Origin: Mortierella sp. BCC40632
Lineage: Eukaryota > Mortierellomycota > Mortierellomycetes > Mortierellales > Mortierellaceae
Length of the DNA stretch: 64,000 bases
Assembly (NCBI GenBank): GCA_011634665.1
Contig: WAEK01000005.1
Coordinates: 1,676,001 to 1,740,000 of the forward strand
Direction: 5' to 3'
Each line of letters opens with the position of its first letter. The first letter of the stretch is position 1. Under the pieces are notes generated by a model, which saw only the letters and a list, made by a program, of their open reading frames with translations, did no database searches and was not told where the DNA came from. Made by a program: the position numbers and the translations under genes. Shown piece by piece: positions 12,013-23,777 of this stretch.

Positions 12013-13041
12013 ATGGAGGCTCTTTCGACAAAGCCCAAGACATCATTCATGTCATCGTTCCTGCGTTCTCGACGGATTCGCGCCACTCTCTTTCTACTGA
12101 GCTTTCTTTTAGGCCTGTACTTAATGCTCCTCAGCACGTCTCAGAAGATGTCTCTGAGTCATGGTGGTGGTGTGGCGATGAATGGCGAGGGCGAGCCGAT
12201 GGACCCTATCCCTGATGCGTCATCATCGACAGACGAAGCAAGTAAGGCATTACCTTTTTTTCTTTTTATCTCTATGCTCGATCCTTGTTCCAGTCGAATG
12301 GTTCTATTGTAGAACTTAGCTGAACAGCGCATGCTCTTTGTTTGAAAGGAGGGGTGTCGGAGTGGAGCATGACTGAACGTAGTGAGACGTTAACCTAAAC
12401 GAAAACCAATGTTACTTTTCTTTCTTTCCTGTCTTTCACAGGGCTCCATCGACGACTCCAGGCGCTGATCGATACAAACCGCATCATGGTCTTTTCCAAG
12501 TCGTATTGCCCGTAATGTCATTTTCGTTTGTTTTTTCCTTCCTTTTGCTCGCTTAGTTTCGGCTGGATTCCCCTGTCAAAACTGAATCGAGGAGGCTTTC
12601 TCCCTTGCTCTCGATCTTTTTTGGTCGATAGGTATTCGGCAGCTGCCAAAAAACTGCTCAGGAGCTACACAAATGACTTAAGAGTTCTCGAAGTTGATCT
12701 TGAAGGTAAAATTGTCACACCCCTCCTTATTCCCCTACCCTTTGTATTAAATGTTTCTTTGGGAACCCAAGCTAGTGTCTCTAACTCCTCATTAACATAT
12801 CTTGCGCACCCCATACTCAATAAATATCAACAATCCACTGCAATGCAAAACGACGTTGTGTGTAGAGGACAGCGATAATATCAAAAAGGTCTTAACACGG
12901 ATCGCAAATGGACACAGCACCTTCCCTTCAATCTTCTTCAGCGGCGAGTCTATTGGCGGCAAGGACAAGCTCCAGGCTATGGATGATCGAGCGGAGCTGA
13001 AGCCCCGTCTAGAGTCCCTTGGTGTGAGCATGATTCAATAA
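12013..13041 (+). CDS. membrane-anchored glutaredoxin (Grx6/Grx7-like)
   Basis: Five exons (12013-12241, 12442-12511, 12632-12705, 12866-13041, with the active site split by the intron after 12511) give 182 residues; counting the joined pieces there are four coding exons. A single hydrophobic segment at residues about 23-44 follows an Arg-rich N-terminus (signal anchor, probably type II). The thioredoxin fold follows: MVFSKSYCPYS holds the dithiol-free active site with Cys99 (CPYS). Later come a cis-Pro motif (TFPSIFF) and the GGKDKL glutathione-binding stretch. Yeast Grx6/7 sit in the ER/Golgi membrane and reduce glutathione-mixed disulfides; the same place is inferred here. The active site has only one cysteine, so a monothiol mechanism is expected. 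Confidence 0.88.
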
Positions 13042-13830
13042 GTCTCGGAGCAAATGTAGGACAAAGCGCCGGAATGATCTTCTAGAGTAACCTGCGCTCA
13101 AAAAAGAAAGAACGATGTTGCTTTTTTCATGCTCTGGAGTGAAATATTTGCAGCTACCTCGCATGACCAGAGGAATACAGGACAAAAGGCATTTTTTGTA
13201 CACAAACATGCAATGCTTTCTCTACTGGATAACAACCATAATGAACAGGTCTTCGATACCTTGAATGAAAGCCCCTGATTCCTCGACTTTTGCATATGAC
13301 TCCAATCTCAGAGTCCAGTCTGTATTATTTTTTTCCCCCAAGATTCAAAAGGAGTGCCCATAATCCTTTGTTTCATAGGTAAGGTGCATGCGGTGGAATT
13401 CAGTAAGAGGATATTGTTGTAGTTCGATGAGTAAATGCCGAAGACAAAGGACAATATGCTCATTTTTTTTTCATTCTTCCCAGACTGGCTCAATTCAACA
13501 TGGATCGAATCTCATGCAATAAACCGCTTGTATTCCCATACCAGTCGATTAGGTCATGAAAGGTGTGGCTAGAATGTATTACACGTAGTAAGAATAATGG
13601 CTAATCGTTTACACTACGGATATGAAGCAGGCCAGTTGGACTCGGAGTCTTAGGAGAGTCAATGTTTGTCTATGTGGCATGCTTAGGTCCATTTGCACTC
13701 ATGATTTAAGATCCTTGCCTCTATTCACGCCAACACTCACGCAAATACCGATACAAATCCATGCCCTTGCTGATGGCTTTGTCTGTGTCATCTTTCTCTT
13801 TACTACTCACTCCCCATCCTCTCTAGCACC
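13042..13830. other. intergenic region up to the edge of the palindrome
   Basis: This stretch has no recognisable gene. It contains the glutaredoxin 3' region and A/T-rich DNA. Similarity between the two palindrome arms begins at about 13,831, so this segment is unique within the window. Confidence 0.5.
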
Positions 13831-13899
13831 ATTTGGTTTGCCAACAGTTCACTTAGGATTCTTCTCTAATCATTGCAGATGAGAAGATTATCGCCCAGG

Positions 13900-14625
13900 C
13901 TATGCAGGGTGTGCCTCGAGTAGGTTGCAAACCATGACACCTCGTTCTTGTTGGGTCTTCATCTTCTTCTTTACCCTCTAGAAGTGCCACCGCCAACATA
14001 GAACCTCCTAGGAGTCCAGGCTCTATTGATGTGCCCTCAGCCTCCCTCAACCAAAGACACCTCGCCAGACCCCTGTGTGGACCGTCGTATTGCCCAGGTG
14101 CGAGTCCGAAGACTCTAGACAAGAAGCACCCAGCACAAAATCAAATGACCTTCGTCTCTCTCCATACGGTCCAACCTCCACGGCCATTTTCCACATCCGA
14201 ACGGGAGCCCGAGCTCGCTTGGGGAGCTCAAGGGAGGCGGGTGTGGACGACACCATCAACACCGGCCCTACGAATACGCTGGTCCGACCCAGGGCATCGT
14301 ATCATCCGTTCAGAGTGTACTCACAGGCATAGAAGTCGTCCCATGTGGATAGAGAGGAGGAAGCCAGGAGGAAAGAAAAATGAGGTGTTATCCACTGTGT
14401 GGAAACTGAAAAGAGATTCCCAGGACAGTCGACACCCCCTGGGGTCGGTGTCCATGTGGGAAACACTGGATGGTCATCTACATTCAGCCCTGACCACGCG
14501 CCTTGCCAGATAAGGGGAACAAAGAGAACAAGAAGGAGGAGTGGAGGAGAGTGACGCCGAGATTTCAAAGGAACAAGAATAATAGCCGGTGGTCAGCCGT
14601 CTGCAGCCGGGAACCACACGACCAT
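13900..14625 (-). pseudogene. left-arm copy of an unrecognised spliced gene, broken
   Basis: This is the partner of the right-arm gene at 41,382-42,108 and is about 97 percent identical. The ATG matching the right-arm start is at 14,625, but codon 11 is TGA here. Another TGA near 14,302 falls inside the predicted first intron and so does no harm. The second intron has a GC donor here where the right copy has GT. A run of four G replaces five G in exon 3, changing the frame. The gene could still start later, but no in-frame ATG is convenient. Function unknown. Confidence 0.4.
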
Positions 14626-15178
14626 GAACGGTGACGGAGTGTGTGAGCTAAGAGGGGAAAGGGTCCTGCTCTCTTAGTCCTGGTCTTGCATCGCCATTCC
14701 GAATGTCCATGTCCATATCCTTGTCCCATGTCCATGCTCATTCCTGGTCTTGATCCAATGTCCAATGTCCTGGTCCTGGCCCATGTTTTTTTTGTAGGGG
14801 TGAGGGGGAAAGAAGGATAAAAAGACGCGCCAAGACCGAGTGGCAAACAGTCAAGTGACACTCACAGATTTGGCTCGAATAGAAGAAAACCAACTTAGAA
14901 ATCGTTAACGTAGAAATACACAACGGTTCTGGTGCCCATGAAGCGGGCACTGCTAACTATCCAAAGTCGTCAGTGGCTTTTTAGGTATCACTGGCGCTCT
15001 GTCCTGTAGGTGTTCCGGCAGAAGCTCTGGCAAAGGCTCCAGTAACGTTGTCTGGCTGCTCCAGCAGCTCCAGCCAAAAAAAAAAAAAAAAAAAAAGGGG
15101 GGGGTACTTCCAGATTGAGATTGACAGCGGCAGGTTGGATTATTTAGAAAGGGTCTTTTCTTAGACGAGGAGCTGATA

Positions 15179-15262
15179 CACCCCAGGTTGTGCATTTGTT
15201 TGTGTATGTGGCTGTGCATCTGGCTATGTATCGGGCTATGTATCTGGCTATGTATTGGGCTA
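15179..15262. repeat. tandem repeat of a 16-nt GGGCTATGTATCTG-like unit
   Basis: About five imperfect units built on GGCTATGTAT alternate with TCGG/CTGG/TGGG. The right arm at about 39,255-39,310 has only scattered CACACA/GCACAAATGC words here, so the repeat expanded or was kept only in the left arm. Confidence 0.6.
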
Positions 15263-16639
15263 TGCCACTGTGATACACGATGCAGATCTCGAAATGTTTG
15301 TGAAGAGCATGGCAAAGAGGTTTGACCAGAAGACAGAGCAAGCAGCAGAGAGAGACAAAGGACAGTAGAAGCTCAAGGATGGTGAGAGAAAAGGGGAGAA
15401 AGTGACATGGATAGAGAGGGAGATGGGTAGAGAGGGAGATGGGTAGAGAGGGAGAGAGTAGTAGCCCCGGTTCACCAAACAAAGCGGGAGGCACACTCTC
15501 TCGCTCTGAGAGTATGTCTGCCAAAGGACGAGTCTGCAGCGCCTGAAGAAAGGGTGTAAGGGTGGTCTCACAGGCCCAGGGTATGACTCGACTCAGTCCT
15601 CAGTCCTCAGTCCTCTGCCTCTAGCTGGAGTGGGCCAAAGCCTCTGGCAGTCTGACCTTTAATCTTCTCCTCTTCTCTTCTCTCTTCTCTACCTTTCTCT
15701 TCAGCTCTCCCCGTTTCAACCTCCTCACTCCCTTCCCTTGCCACTACTATTCATCGCTCCACCGTCCGCTGCCAGTTCACGAGGCTCACCCTTTCTTGTC
15801 TCCACCTTGTTCCTCTTTCTTTTCTGTTCTCACTCTTGTTCGTTTTCACAGAGCTGGCAGAGGTCTCTGGTAGTCTTCTTTCTCGTTCTGTTCTCTTCGT
15901 TGTCCCTTTGGTATGCTCTAGCCAGGGAACTATTGTTCTACTGACTTTTTGATTTTCACTCTCCATGTGGTGTTGGCCGCACTCCTTGGAGTCAGGAGAC
16001 TCCTTGGAGAAGCAGCAGACACTGCTGGGTTCAACTTGTTTGCCATTTTGTTCAACCACACGGGGAGCGTCCTGAAGCCGAGACTCCCCAATGCGACGAT
16101 GTAAGTGCAACCAGTTTGAGCGACTTTGACTTTGGCCATCTCCCCTTTGCTCAACACAACACACTCCTGCCACACTCCTGCCACACTCCTGCCATTCTTT
16201 TTTTTCAGTCAGTCTCTCTCTCCCTCTCCCGACCATGCCTTTCTGGCTTTGCTCTTCAACTTGATGTTTTCTCGACACCAGACCCTTTTCAGCATACTTC
16301 TGTATCTGTGGCCATTTCTCTGATCAAGGATACTCTCTCTCACTTCTTCGCTTTTACGCACTTGGTTTTTTTTTCTCGACACTTCGGCTCTTGGTTATTG
16401 TGGTGACTATGGATGTGATATGTCTTCTTTCTTTCTCTCCCTCACCTCCACTCTTTGCCTACCATTCCCTGTGTTCTTTTCTCTGCCACTCCACTTTGCC
16501 TGACATATTCTCCTCTCCTCCCCACCACCACCTACTCTCACTCCTCAGGTCGCGACTGGGTAGGACCTGCTTGTTTTGTTTCTTTTCACCTGGGATTCGT
16601 TTGAGCTGGTGCCCGTAGGTCATGGTTCTATATTCGGTG

Positions 16640-16880
16640 ACCCCGTAATATGGTCGCTGTGGAGGCAAGTCTGTCAGTAACCTCCCGTTTAGAAAGCGGC
16701 GCCCGGTCGCCGGCACAGTGAGTTTAAGTAGCTGGGCCAACGGGGACCTTCTGTTTAACGACAGGAGGGAGAGGCGTCCATTAAAAGCGGCACGGGTCGT
16801 ACCATAGGGTGTAAGAGGTGTCTTATGGGGTCCTGCACTCGCCAGTTCTTTTCGTGGTGTATTCCTTGCGAACAAGTAGT
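16640..16880. other. GC-rich, strongly conserved island (left copy)
   Basis: Within AT- and pyrimidine-rich DNA this short island is GC-rich and much better conserved between arms than the flanking sequence. Its partner is about 37,660-37,880. A frame on the minus strand stays open (words such as AFNGRLSLLSLNRRSPLAQL). However, the few differences between arms change amino acids, which argues against coding constraint. It could be a remnant of an element or a structured non-coding RNA. Confidence 0.3.
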
Positions 16881-19588
16881 CACTGTTGAGAAGCTCGCAT
16901 GTTGGCATGTTGGCCACAACGGTGCTTAGTGGTGAACAGCTGAGGAAGCATCACTGTCTCCTTTGTTACACATTTTCTCTCTCCCCTTTGGGTTTGTTTT
17001 GTTTGGGATGGGATGTGTAGGTGTGTGAGTGTGAATGTGAGTGTGAGTGTGATACTGGGTAGAGATGGATGGAAGGTGCAACTGGGTGTCCTTTCTTCCA
17101 TTTGTTCGTTTTCTCTCTTTTTCTTTCTCATTCCTTTTCCTTTGACTGCAATAGGCTCTAGGCAGTGACCATGATCAGTAACAAGACTTGGAGCTCGGAA
17201 ATCTGGTAAGTCTGTCTGAGTGTCCTGCAAATCGAGTTGCATCGGATGCCAATCCAAGCACTGTAGTGCTACTTTGCGAGTACTTCACAATCCAATGCTC
17301 TGATCTTCCACCATGTACCCCTTCTCTCTCCACTCACTTTCATTTTATCCCCTCACTCTCACTCGACTTTCTTGTGTCGTGTCTTTCATACCTTCTTCGG
17401 CCTTCTCTAGCCTGAGTCAGTATTGTCACGAGTCCAGGAAGCCAGCGTCTTGAGGAGGTCTTTTCTTTCATGGGGGCGTTTTTTTTACCTCCCCTTTCCC
17501 TAATGATGCAAACTCGAATGGACAAAAAGACCTGAGTCCTGCCCCAGATGGAATTGTGTTCGCAAGAGCCATCAAATCCAACAAGACCTTATTGGTTGAG
17601 GAGCAGTAGGTGGAAAGGTAAGCCTTCACACCAATGTCTGAAGGGATAGGAGGGTGTAATTATTTTTTGGTATTTCTATTCTCTTCCCTTCTTTTGTTTA
17701 CTCTCTTATTTTTTTTTGGTCAGCTTGAAAGAATCGCAACTAGGATATCTTCTCATCTCATCTTTCAGCCATCGTCCCTCAAAGTCAATAAACAAGCCTA
17801 GTTGTTACCCCATGCCATGTTGTGAAAAGCAAATTGAATCCCACATAGACCATATCTTGGACGAGGACATTCTTCGGATGCTTAGACTACTACACCACTT
17901 CTCTAGCGTATTTCAGCGCATTGGCTAAAGACTTTCTCAGGCCGGCATAGTCTTCAGGATCAACTCCAGAGCCACACATTGGTTACAGATCATGGACTAC
18001 ACAATCACTCTGCGAGGCTGGATTCTTTATCGCTACCAAGAAGATTGATTGAGCACCAGGGAATAAAATCTAGGCCAGAGAGGATAGGAGACAAGCGTTT
18101 CGAAGACAGCGAAAAGAAGCTAGAAAGAACTCACGTCCAAGCTTTTGGATCGGGGTGCCCGCAAGCCTTGAGCAATTTCTTATTGACTGAGGACCAGGTA
18201 TTTTGATGTGTGGCAATTGGATCATGCTAAAAAAAATCACAAAGGAACTATCACAAAGGAACCCATGCACCTAATGAAGCTGTTAGTCGTTTATCAATGC
18301 TAAAATGGCGAGGCATTTGTACACCGTGATACCAACCTTCCCTCGTATGCGTGCTCCGATCGGCTCCTAGACATGATCTTTATTTAATCAAACCTGGACC
18401 CACGCCACATTTCTTGATGCTGAATTATGCAGCCAACATCCGTAGCAAGCAGATTACAAAACGCCTTCATATTTGAACACACCAATATCATTGTCTGTTT
18501 ATCACATTTCTTCGGGCTTCAACATGACCTTGGTCCACTGGTTCCCATTAGTAAATGCGATCAACTCTCTACCTTACCAACGGACATACATGTGAAGTCA
18601 GTTGAGTTAGTAGAAAATCAGCATGTGATGAAGAACAGAAATACTAAAAAGAGTGTCCCTCTTATCTCAAATAGAGAGTGCTGGCCACTCATTTCTTTCT
18701 TCATTACTATTCACGAGAACTGTCAAACATCGGATTATCGGTACAAAATCGAGACCCAGTGAACCAAAAAAGCATAATATTATCCCTCTTCCTTGGATCC
18801 AGAGGTGCAGCAGTGATGACCATGGCCCATGTTAGCTGTTCGTAGACCTGAGAGTGGTGAAGGGTGCCATTGAGGCCTTACTCTCCTCAAACAGTCAAAT
18901 AAACTCAAGCTGTACTTCACTTACTGTAGGACTGGTTAATGTACCTTGGAATGGGAACGAGTGGATGCTTCGATAATTGGTACTTTATCAGAGGATGTGT
19001 TGTGTGTGGACAAACAACTGACAAAGTTGTAATAGGAGGTATTCCTAGATTGAATAGGATTAAGGAAGCAGTTTTAAACACAGCAGTGTGGGCTCTATCC
19101 ACTCTGACAGTTGTACTATGAGATCTACTCGTTGAGAGCAGTAAGAAATTCCTGTGCTCGGGCTACTTTGGTGACTCTTACCCACCTGACCAACCTTGGA
19201 GGCAAATTGTAGTCTACCCTCATTTTCCTTTTGTTGGTCTCTTTGTAATGGTCGCAGCTGCCATATTGTCAAAGAACCTCAAGAGGGTCAGGACCCTTTT
19301 ACACCAGAGGAATAGGCTGCTTTGTAACTCTCTTGATTGCCTCAACGGTGTGGAGCGATTTCAATAATGAAGCCTGGATGGTGTCGATTTGTTACAATAA
19401 GGCGCACCCGGAGAAGAGAAGATGGCAGCAAAGGAAGATGTGTGTGTGTGTGTGTGCTGCATGCACGCTCTTGAAATGATGAGCCTCGCACAATACTCCG
19501 CCTTGTGCACATTTGGCTTTTTATCCAATGTCCCCCAGTTCCAATATCCAATCACGAGGCATGTTGACTCGGTCTAATCCTCTGTTGT
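16881..19588. other. left-arm region without a recognisable gene
   Basis: 2.7 kb nearly identical to 34,934-37,660. No frame looks like a known protein. Short coding-like pieces occur around 18,917-19,260 (minus strand; partner 35,258-35,590), among them a 47-residue right-arm ORF starting MAAATITKETNKRK. Single-nucleotide differences in A tracts break them in one arm or the other. A (GT)n stretch lies at about 19,440-19,457. They may be remnants of a gene that I cannot name. Confidence 0.4.
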
Positions 19589-19633
19589 GGCTAGCAAAGT
19601 CGAATATCATGAAGACTTTAGCCTATTATCCGA

Positions 19634-19736
19634 GGGGCCAGGACCATATATATATGTAACCTTCTTTACTCGAAAATCCAGAAAAAATACCCGCTAAATA
19701 AATTCAGCTCTCCACACTACAGAGTACTACATCTTC
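19634..19736 (+). repeat. left inverted terminal repeat of the DIRS element
   Basis: 103 nt starting GGGGCCAGGACCATATATAT and ending in CTACATCTTC. It is the reverse complement of 23,675-23,777. The outer extension (19,589-19,633) beginning GGCTAGCAAAG is not part of the repeat. Confidence 0.92.
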
Positions 19737-19800
19737 GGTGGGAGAGACAGGAAAACAACAATAAAAGAAAACTAAGGGAGGAAATAACGAGGGTGGGAGC

Positions 19801-19895
19801 TATATGGTCCTGGCCCCTCGGATAATAGGCTAAAGTCTTCATGATATTCGACTTTGCTAGCCATTATCCATTTGGGGCCAGGACCATATATGTGG
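19801..19895. repeat. internal complementary region (ICR) of the DIRS element
   Basis: The first half is the complement of the element's left end (ending CTTTGCTAGCC). The second half is the complement of its right end (starting ATTATCC). The join at 19,862/19,863 reproduces exactly the termini deduced from the empty site. In DIRS elements the ICR is thought to guide completion and circularisation of the copy. Confidence 0.9.
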
Positions 19896-19909
19896 ATCCA
19901 GAGCGGAAT

Positions 19910-20914
19910 TTATGGCAAAATCATCGACGTGAAATTGGTTGAAGTAGCTGTGTTCAACCGATAGAACTTGTCGAAAAGTACAGAGGACGACCAATTCCCG
20001 TGTACGACAACGTCGTCCACTCTAGCACCCTGTCTGATTGCAGCCGTGGAACCAATTGCTCTTGCTTTTTGGGGAGCTTGGCATTCTTGGGAAGATTTAG
20101 CTTGCGTGTAATCGAAGCGATGTGGTTGCTGATGCGTTCAGAACCGACTGGTTTGTCTAGGTCTCTGACATCTCGGATCAATGGGCGATACGATAATGAG
20201 GGGTCCTTCGGGTGAGGGACATCTACCTCATGGCCTTGAATACGCGATAGGTACTCGGCAAGCGTCTTGATAGGGCACAACAAAGGGTCATCATGGCATT
20301 TGACGGTGGTGTATTTGCAGATACGACTACCCCTCCTAGTTTCCTTTGGTAAGAGGATTGGTAATACCACAGCGAACTGGTCTATATGAAACCTGTCATT
20401 GGAGAGATCAATGCACATTATATCGCTGGGTCGGAAGAAACCGCAGGTACCAAGGAGCCAACAAAGCTTTTTGGGTGAGGAAAAAGATCAGTGAGGGACG
20501 AGTTCTGCCCCTGCTGTCGGAAGTGTTCCACGATTGGACTGATATCGATGCTTAACTCCTTTTGTGTGCTTGATCTCTCGTCTGCGAAAGAGAGCGAAAG
20601 AACTGTTGGTAGTCTTCACCGTTGAAGAGAGACTTGTCGTCGTACATCTGAATGATGGCTGATTTGTAAGTGTCAACTGTGTTGGCTGCCCATCCATTAA
20701 TGGATACACCTGAGGCTAACCAGTTGAGGAGTTGGACTGGTTGAGGTACCATTGCGTCTACGTTGCGTGCTGTAGCCCAAGTTATGTACCTGTCCTGTAT
20801 GCTGGAATACGCTTTTTGTCTGCGTTGTACTTCTGGGCTATCGACTATGATAGATGCTGTGCTTGCATCCCATCCTTTGTCCATTAGGCGTCGCCTCTTA
20901 TCTTCCAAGCGCAT
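19910..20914 (-). pseudogene. tyrosine recombinase of the DIRS element, frameshifted
   Basis: The N-terminal part starts at about 20,914, overlapping the end of the RT/RNase H frame, with the core-binding region SINGWAANTVDTYKSAI. The catalytic region continues in other frames: FFRPSDIMCIDLSND (first active-site Arg), then GSTAAIRQGARVDDV and VVHGNWSSSVLFDKFYRLN, which supply the second Arg, the H-x-x-W box and the catalytic Tyr. The stop is at 19,910. Frame changes lie at about 20,560-20,563, 20,468-20,485 and 20,076-20,080, each in a T/A run of 4-5. No other stop interrupts it. It catalyses insertion of the DNA copy. As read it cannot make a full protein. Confidence 0.8.
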
Positions 20915-22770
20915 AAAGACCAGTGGGGGTTCTTCTCCAGGATGTCCGGTGCGTTTCCTGGGGCTGGGATCACTCTGTGTCGAGGGACAGGCATCGGTGG
21001 AGCTGTTGCCATTTCTAACGCCGTTGGGAACCAGACTGCTGTCGGCCAATAGGGAGTTATCAGAGTGGCTTGAATTTTCTCCATGCGGATCTTCTGAAGA
21101 ATGAGGGAGATCAGATTCCATGGAGGGCAAATGTAAGCTCTGCCTAGGTCCACCCAGGAGTGTTTGAGAGCGTCGCAACCGATGGCGTCTGCTGATGGCT
21201 TCCAAGTCATGTACCGTGGCAGTTGGTGGTTGCTGGGAGAGGCGAAGAGATCGACGTGGTGAGGGCCCCAATACCGATCTAGTTTTGCGAAGAACTGAGG
21301 GTCTATGGACCATTCCAGTTGACCTACGAGCCGTCGTGATGGAGCGTCTGCAGGATTGAAGGCTGAGGGCACATATGTCGTCCGTATCCTTGTCTCTGTC
21401 TGTAGACACCATTCCCATATCGTCGTCGCCAGTTTCCTCAATTGTGGTGACCTTGTCCCTCCGAACCTGTTGATGTAGGATATTGTCGTAATATTGTCCG
21501 ATATTATGTTGACGACTTTTCCCTTTGCTTCCGGTTGTCGAAGGGCGATTTGCACTGCCAACAGTTCCTTGACATTGATGTGCTTGTGTTGATCTCGAGG
21601 AGGCCAAGTCCCTTTGACCGTCCTGTTGTTGATCACTACACCCCACCCTGGGTCGGAGGCGTCTGTGTAGATGTCTGCTTGAGGTGTTGAGGTGATCCAT
21701 GAAAGCCCATTCCATTCCTTGAGTTGTGTCGTCCACCAGTGTAGCTCCTTGCATGCTGCTGGAGATAGAGATATTAAGCTCTCCCATGAGTCCTCTGATT
21801 TCAGAGCTTGTATCTTCTCGGTCATCAGGTTTTGGACTTTGAGACGGGCCGGGAATACTGCGGCTGTCATCGCGACTGTCTTGCCGATAAAGGACGACAG
21901 TTGGCGAACTGAGCATTCCTTCTTGTTCAACATCTTGGATGCCATCCTGCGAACATCGCGGATCTTCTTGCCCGGCAGACGAAGTGTCATCGAGGCTGTG
22001 TCTAGCTCGAACCCCAGGTGCTCCAGCTTCTTGGATGGTTTGAGGCTCGACTTGGACTCCTTTGTCAAGAAACCGAGGTCCTTGAGCTTCTTTAGGACCC
22101 TGTTGGTGGCTATCTCTGACTTCTTTTTGGATGTCGCTGCGATAATTAGATCGTCCAGATAGGCTGAGATTCGAATTCCCTTTTTCCTTGCCCAGCGGAG
22201 TAGGGGTTTCAAAATCTTGGTGAAAATTAACGGTGCGAGAGACAGACCGAATGGGAGGACCCTGAACTGATAGAGTTTTTCTTTCCACAGGAACTGAAGA
22301 TACTTCCTGGATGAGGGGTCGATGGGGACGTGGAGGAAAGCATCTCTTAAGTCTATTGAGGTAAGGTAATCGTTCCTCTTTATTAAACTGCATACATGCT
22401 GAATCGTCTCCATTTTGAACGGTCTGGTCGGTACGAACTTGTTCAGAGGCCTCAAGTTCAATACTGGGCGCAAGTCCCCTGTCTTCTTTGGAATGGTGAA
22501 GAGTTGGCTGGTGAAACCATCTCCATTTGTACATTCTATCGCTCCCTTTTCCAGTAAGGCTGACACCTCGGCGTCTATACTCGCTGTTTCCTCCTTTGAA
22601 AGGGGTCTTGGAGGAGGGTGTGTCTCCGATGTCGGAGGGGGGGAGAAACGGGACCCTGTAGCCGTGCTCGATGATTCGGAGAATGGCGGGGTTGTCGGTA
22701 ACAGTCCGCCATTCTTCTAAGAAGAATCTGAGTCGTCCTCCGACCTTCTCTTTGTTGGTTTGCGACTCTG
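20884..22770 (-). CDS. reverse transcriptase / RNase H polyprotein of the DIRS element
   Basis: A continuous frame of about 560 residues runs from 22,566 to 20,884. It has RT motifs LTSIDLRDAFLHVPI, FGLSLAPLIF and the catalytic YLDDLII. RNase H follows with DIYTDASDPGWG, NVKELLAV, SDNITT and NPADAPSRR. The end (HVDLFASPSNHQLPRY, YICPPWNLI, ITPYWPTAVWFP) matches the extra C-terminal domain often described as methyltransferase-like in DIRS elements. The upstream part (GGRLRFFLEEWRTVTDN and IIEHGYRVPF) is in another frame that overlaps the gag end. The switch is in a run of seven C at 22,637-22,643. The start codon is not certain. Confidence 0.9.
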
Positions 22771-23619
22771 GCTTCGTCCTCTTCGGTGGTTTGAGCCTCG
22801 GTACTTGTTGTCGTCCCTCCGTCTGGAGTTGTTGTCCTTGTGAAAATGGGAACGGTCATTATCGCCGTTGTTGTTTCGACGATTGTTGTATGCATTGTTC
22901 TGCTTGTACCCCTGGTTGTTGTCCCTGTTGTTGTTCTTGGGATTAGAGTAATTGTTATTCTTGAATTTACTCTTGGGTCGGAAGGTGTTCTCCAACGAAC
23001 GTTGGGTCTTGAGCTCTTCCTCCAGCTTCTTAGGGTCAATGATGTCTGAGGTGTCCGACTTAAAGGTGATGCCTTGAGCGTTGCGGATGTTGTCAAGGCG
23101 CATCCTGTTGACCTTCCCGGTTGTTCCTGCGATGTGGTCTCGCATAAGTGTCGCGAACGAGGTGCAGATCTCCACCATGTCCTTTGCGTCAATGGAAACA
23201 CTGTCTTCCATTGCCCAAACTTGATGTAAGAAAAGGTCGATTGGTCTGGTGAGATTGGCGAGTCTCTTTTGAATCGAGCGTAATTGAAGATCGTGGCCTT
23301 TCTGGGAAGTTGAGAACTTGACTGAAGAAGGGGTCTTCGGTGGATCGTACTGCATAAAGGCGTTCTTGGGGTACTGTCTGAACGACTCCCAGAAGTCTTC
23401 ATCGCTGATGTCCTGCTCGAAAAAGGAGTTTGGGTCTGAGGGGCGTAGGGGAGGGTAGCGCTCACCCTCAGTTTCGGAGGGGTGGAAAGTGCGGATCTGA
23501 ACTGGATCCTCCAACTGGGGATCGTTGTCGTGGGCATTGTTTCTTTTAAGAGCGGCAAGCTCTTTGGCCATAGTAGCCATTTGCTGTTGGAGAGAGGAGA
23601 CAATATCATCTTGAGACAT
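22717..23619 (-). CDS. gag-like ORF1 of the DIRS element
   Basis: A 300-residue frame begins MSQDDIVSSLQQQMATMAKE, a short coiled-coil-like start. A globular middle contains SFATLMRDHIAGTTGKVNR. The tail is Asn/Arg-rich (RNNNGDNDRSH..., RGRSQSRKPTKRR) and could bind nucleic acid. No zinc knuckle is seen. Position at the 5' end of the element and composition fit the DIRS ORF1. Its last about 50 nt overlap the RT frame. Confidence 0.82.
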   Translation of the reverse strand: MSQDDIVSSLQQQMATMAKELAALKRNNAHDNDPQLEDPVQIRTFHPSETEGERYPPLRPSDPNSFFEQDISDEDFWESFRQYPKNAFMQYDPPKTPSSVKFSTSQKGHDLQLRSIQKRLANLTRPIDLFLHQVWAMEDSVSIDAKDMVEICTSFATLMRDHIAGTTGKVNRMRLDNIRNAQGITFKSDTSDIIDPKKLEEELKTQRSLENTFRPKSKFKNNNYSNPKNNNRDNNQGYKQNNAYNNRRNNNGDNDRSHFHKDNNSRRRDDNKYRGSNHRRGRSQSRKPTKRRSEDDSDSS

Positions 23620-23674
23620 GAGGGAAATTTGTGATCAAAAATTGCGTGCGGATAGTGTTCCTGGCGAAACAAAA

Positions 23675-23777
23675 GAAGATGTAGTACTCTGTAGTGTGGA
23701 GAGCTGAATTTATTTAGCGGGTATTTTTTCTGGATTTTCGAGTAAAGAAGGTTACATATATATATGGTCCTGGCCCC
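23675..23777 (-). repeat. right inverted terminal repeat of the DIRS element
   Basis: Reverse complement of 19,634-19,736. It is followed by a short outer extension that ends in TGGATAAT at 23,788, next to the flank ATTTCTCC. Confidence 0.92.

Noticed and set aside
20552..22534. 660-codon ORF on the minus strand spanning most of the RT region
   Set aside because: Only its last about 120 codons are real (start of the recombinase). The rest is the alternative frame of the reverse transcriptase.
19634..23777. Long terminal repeats of a Gypsy/Copia element
   Set aside because: The 103-nt terminal repeats are inverted, not direct. There is no integrase or aspartic protease, and no target-site duplication.
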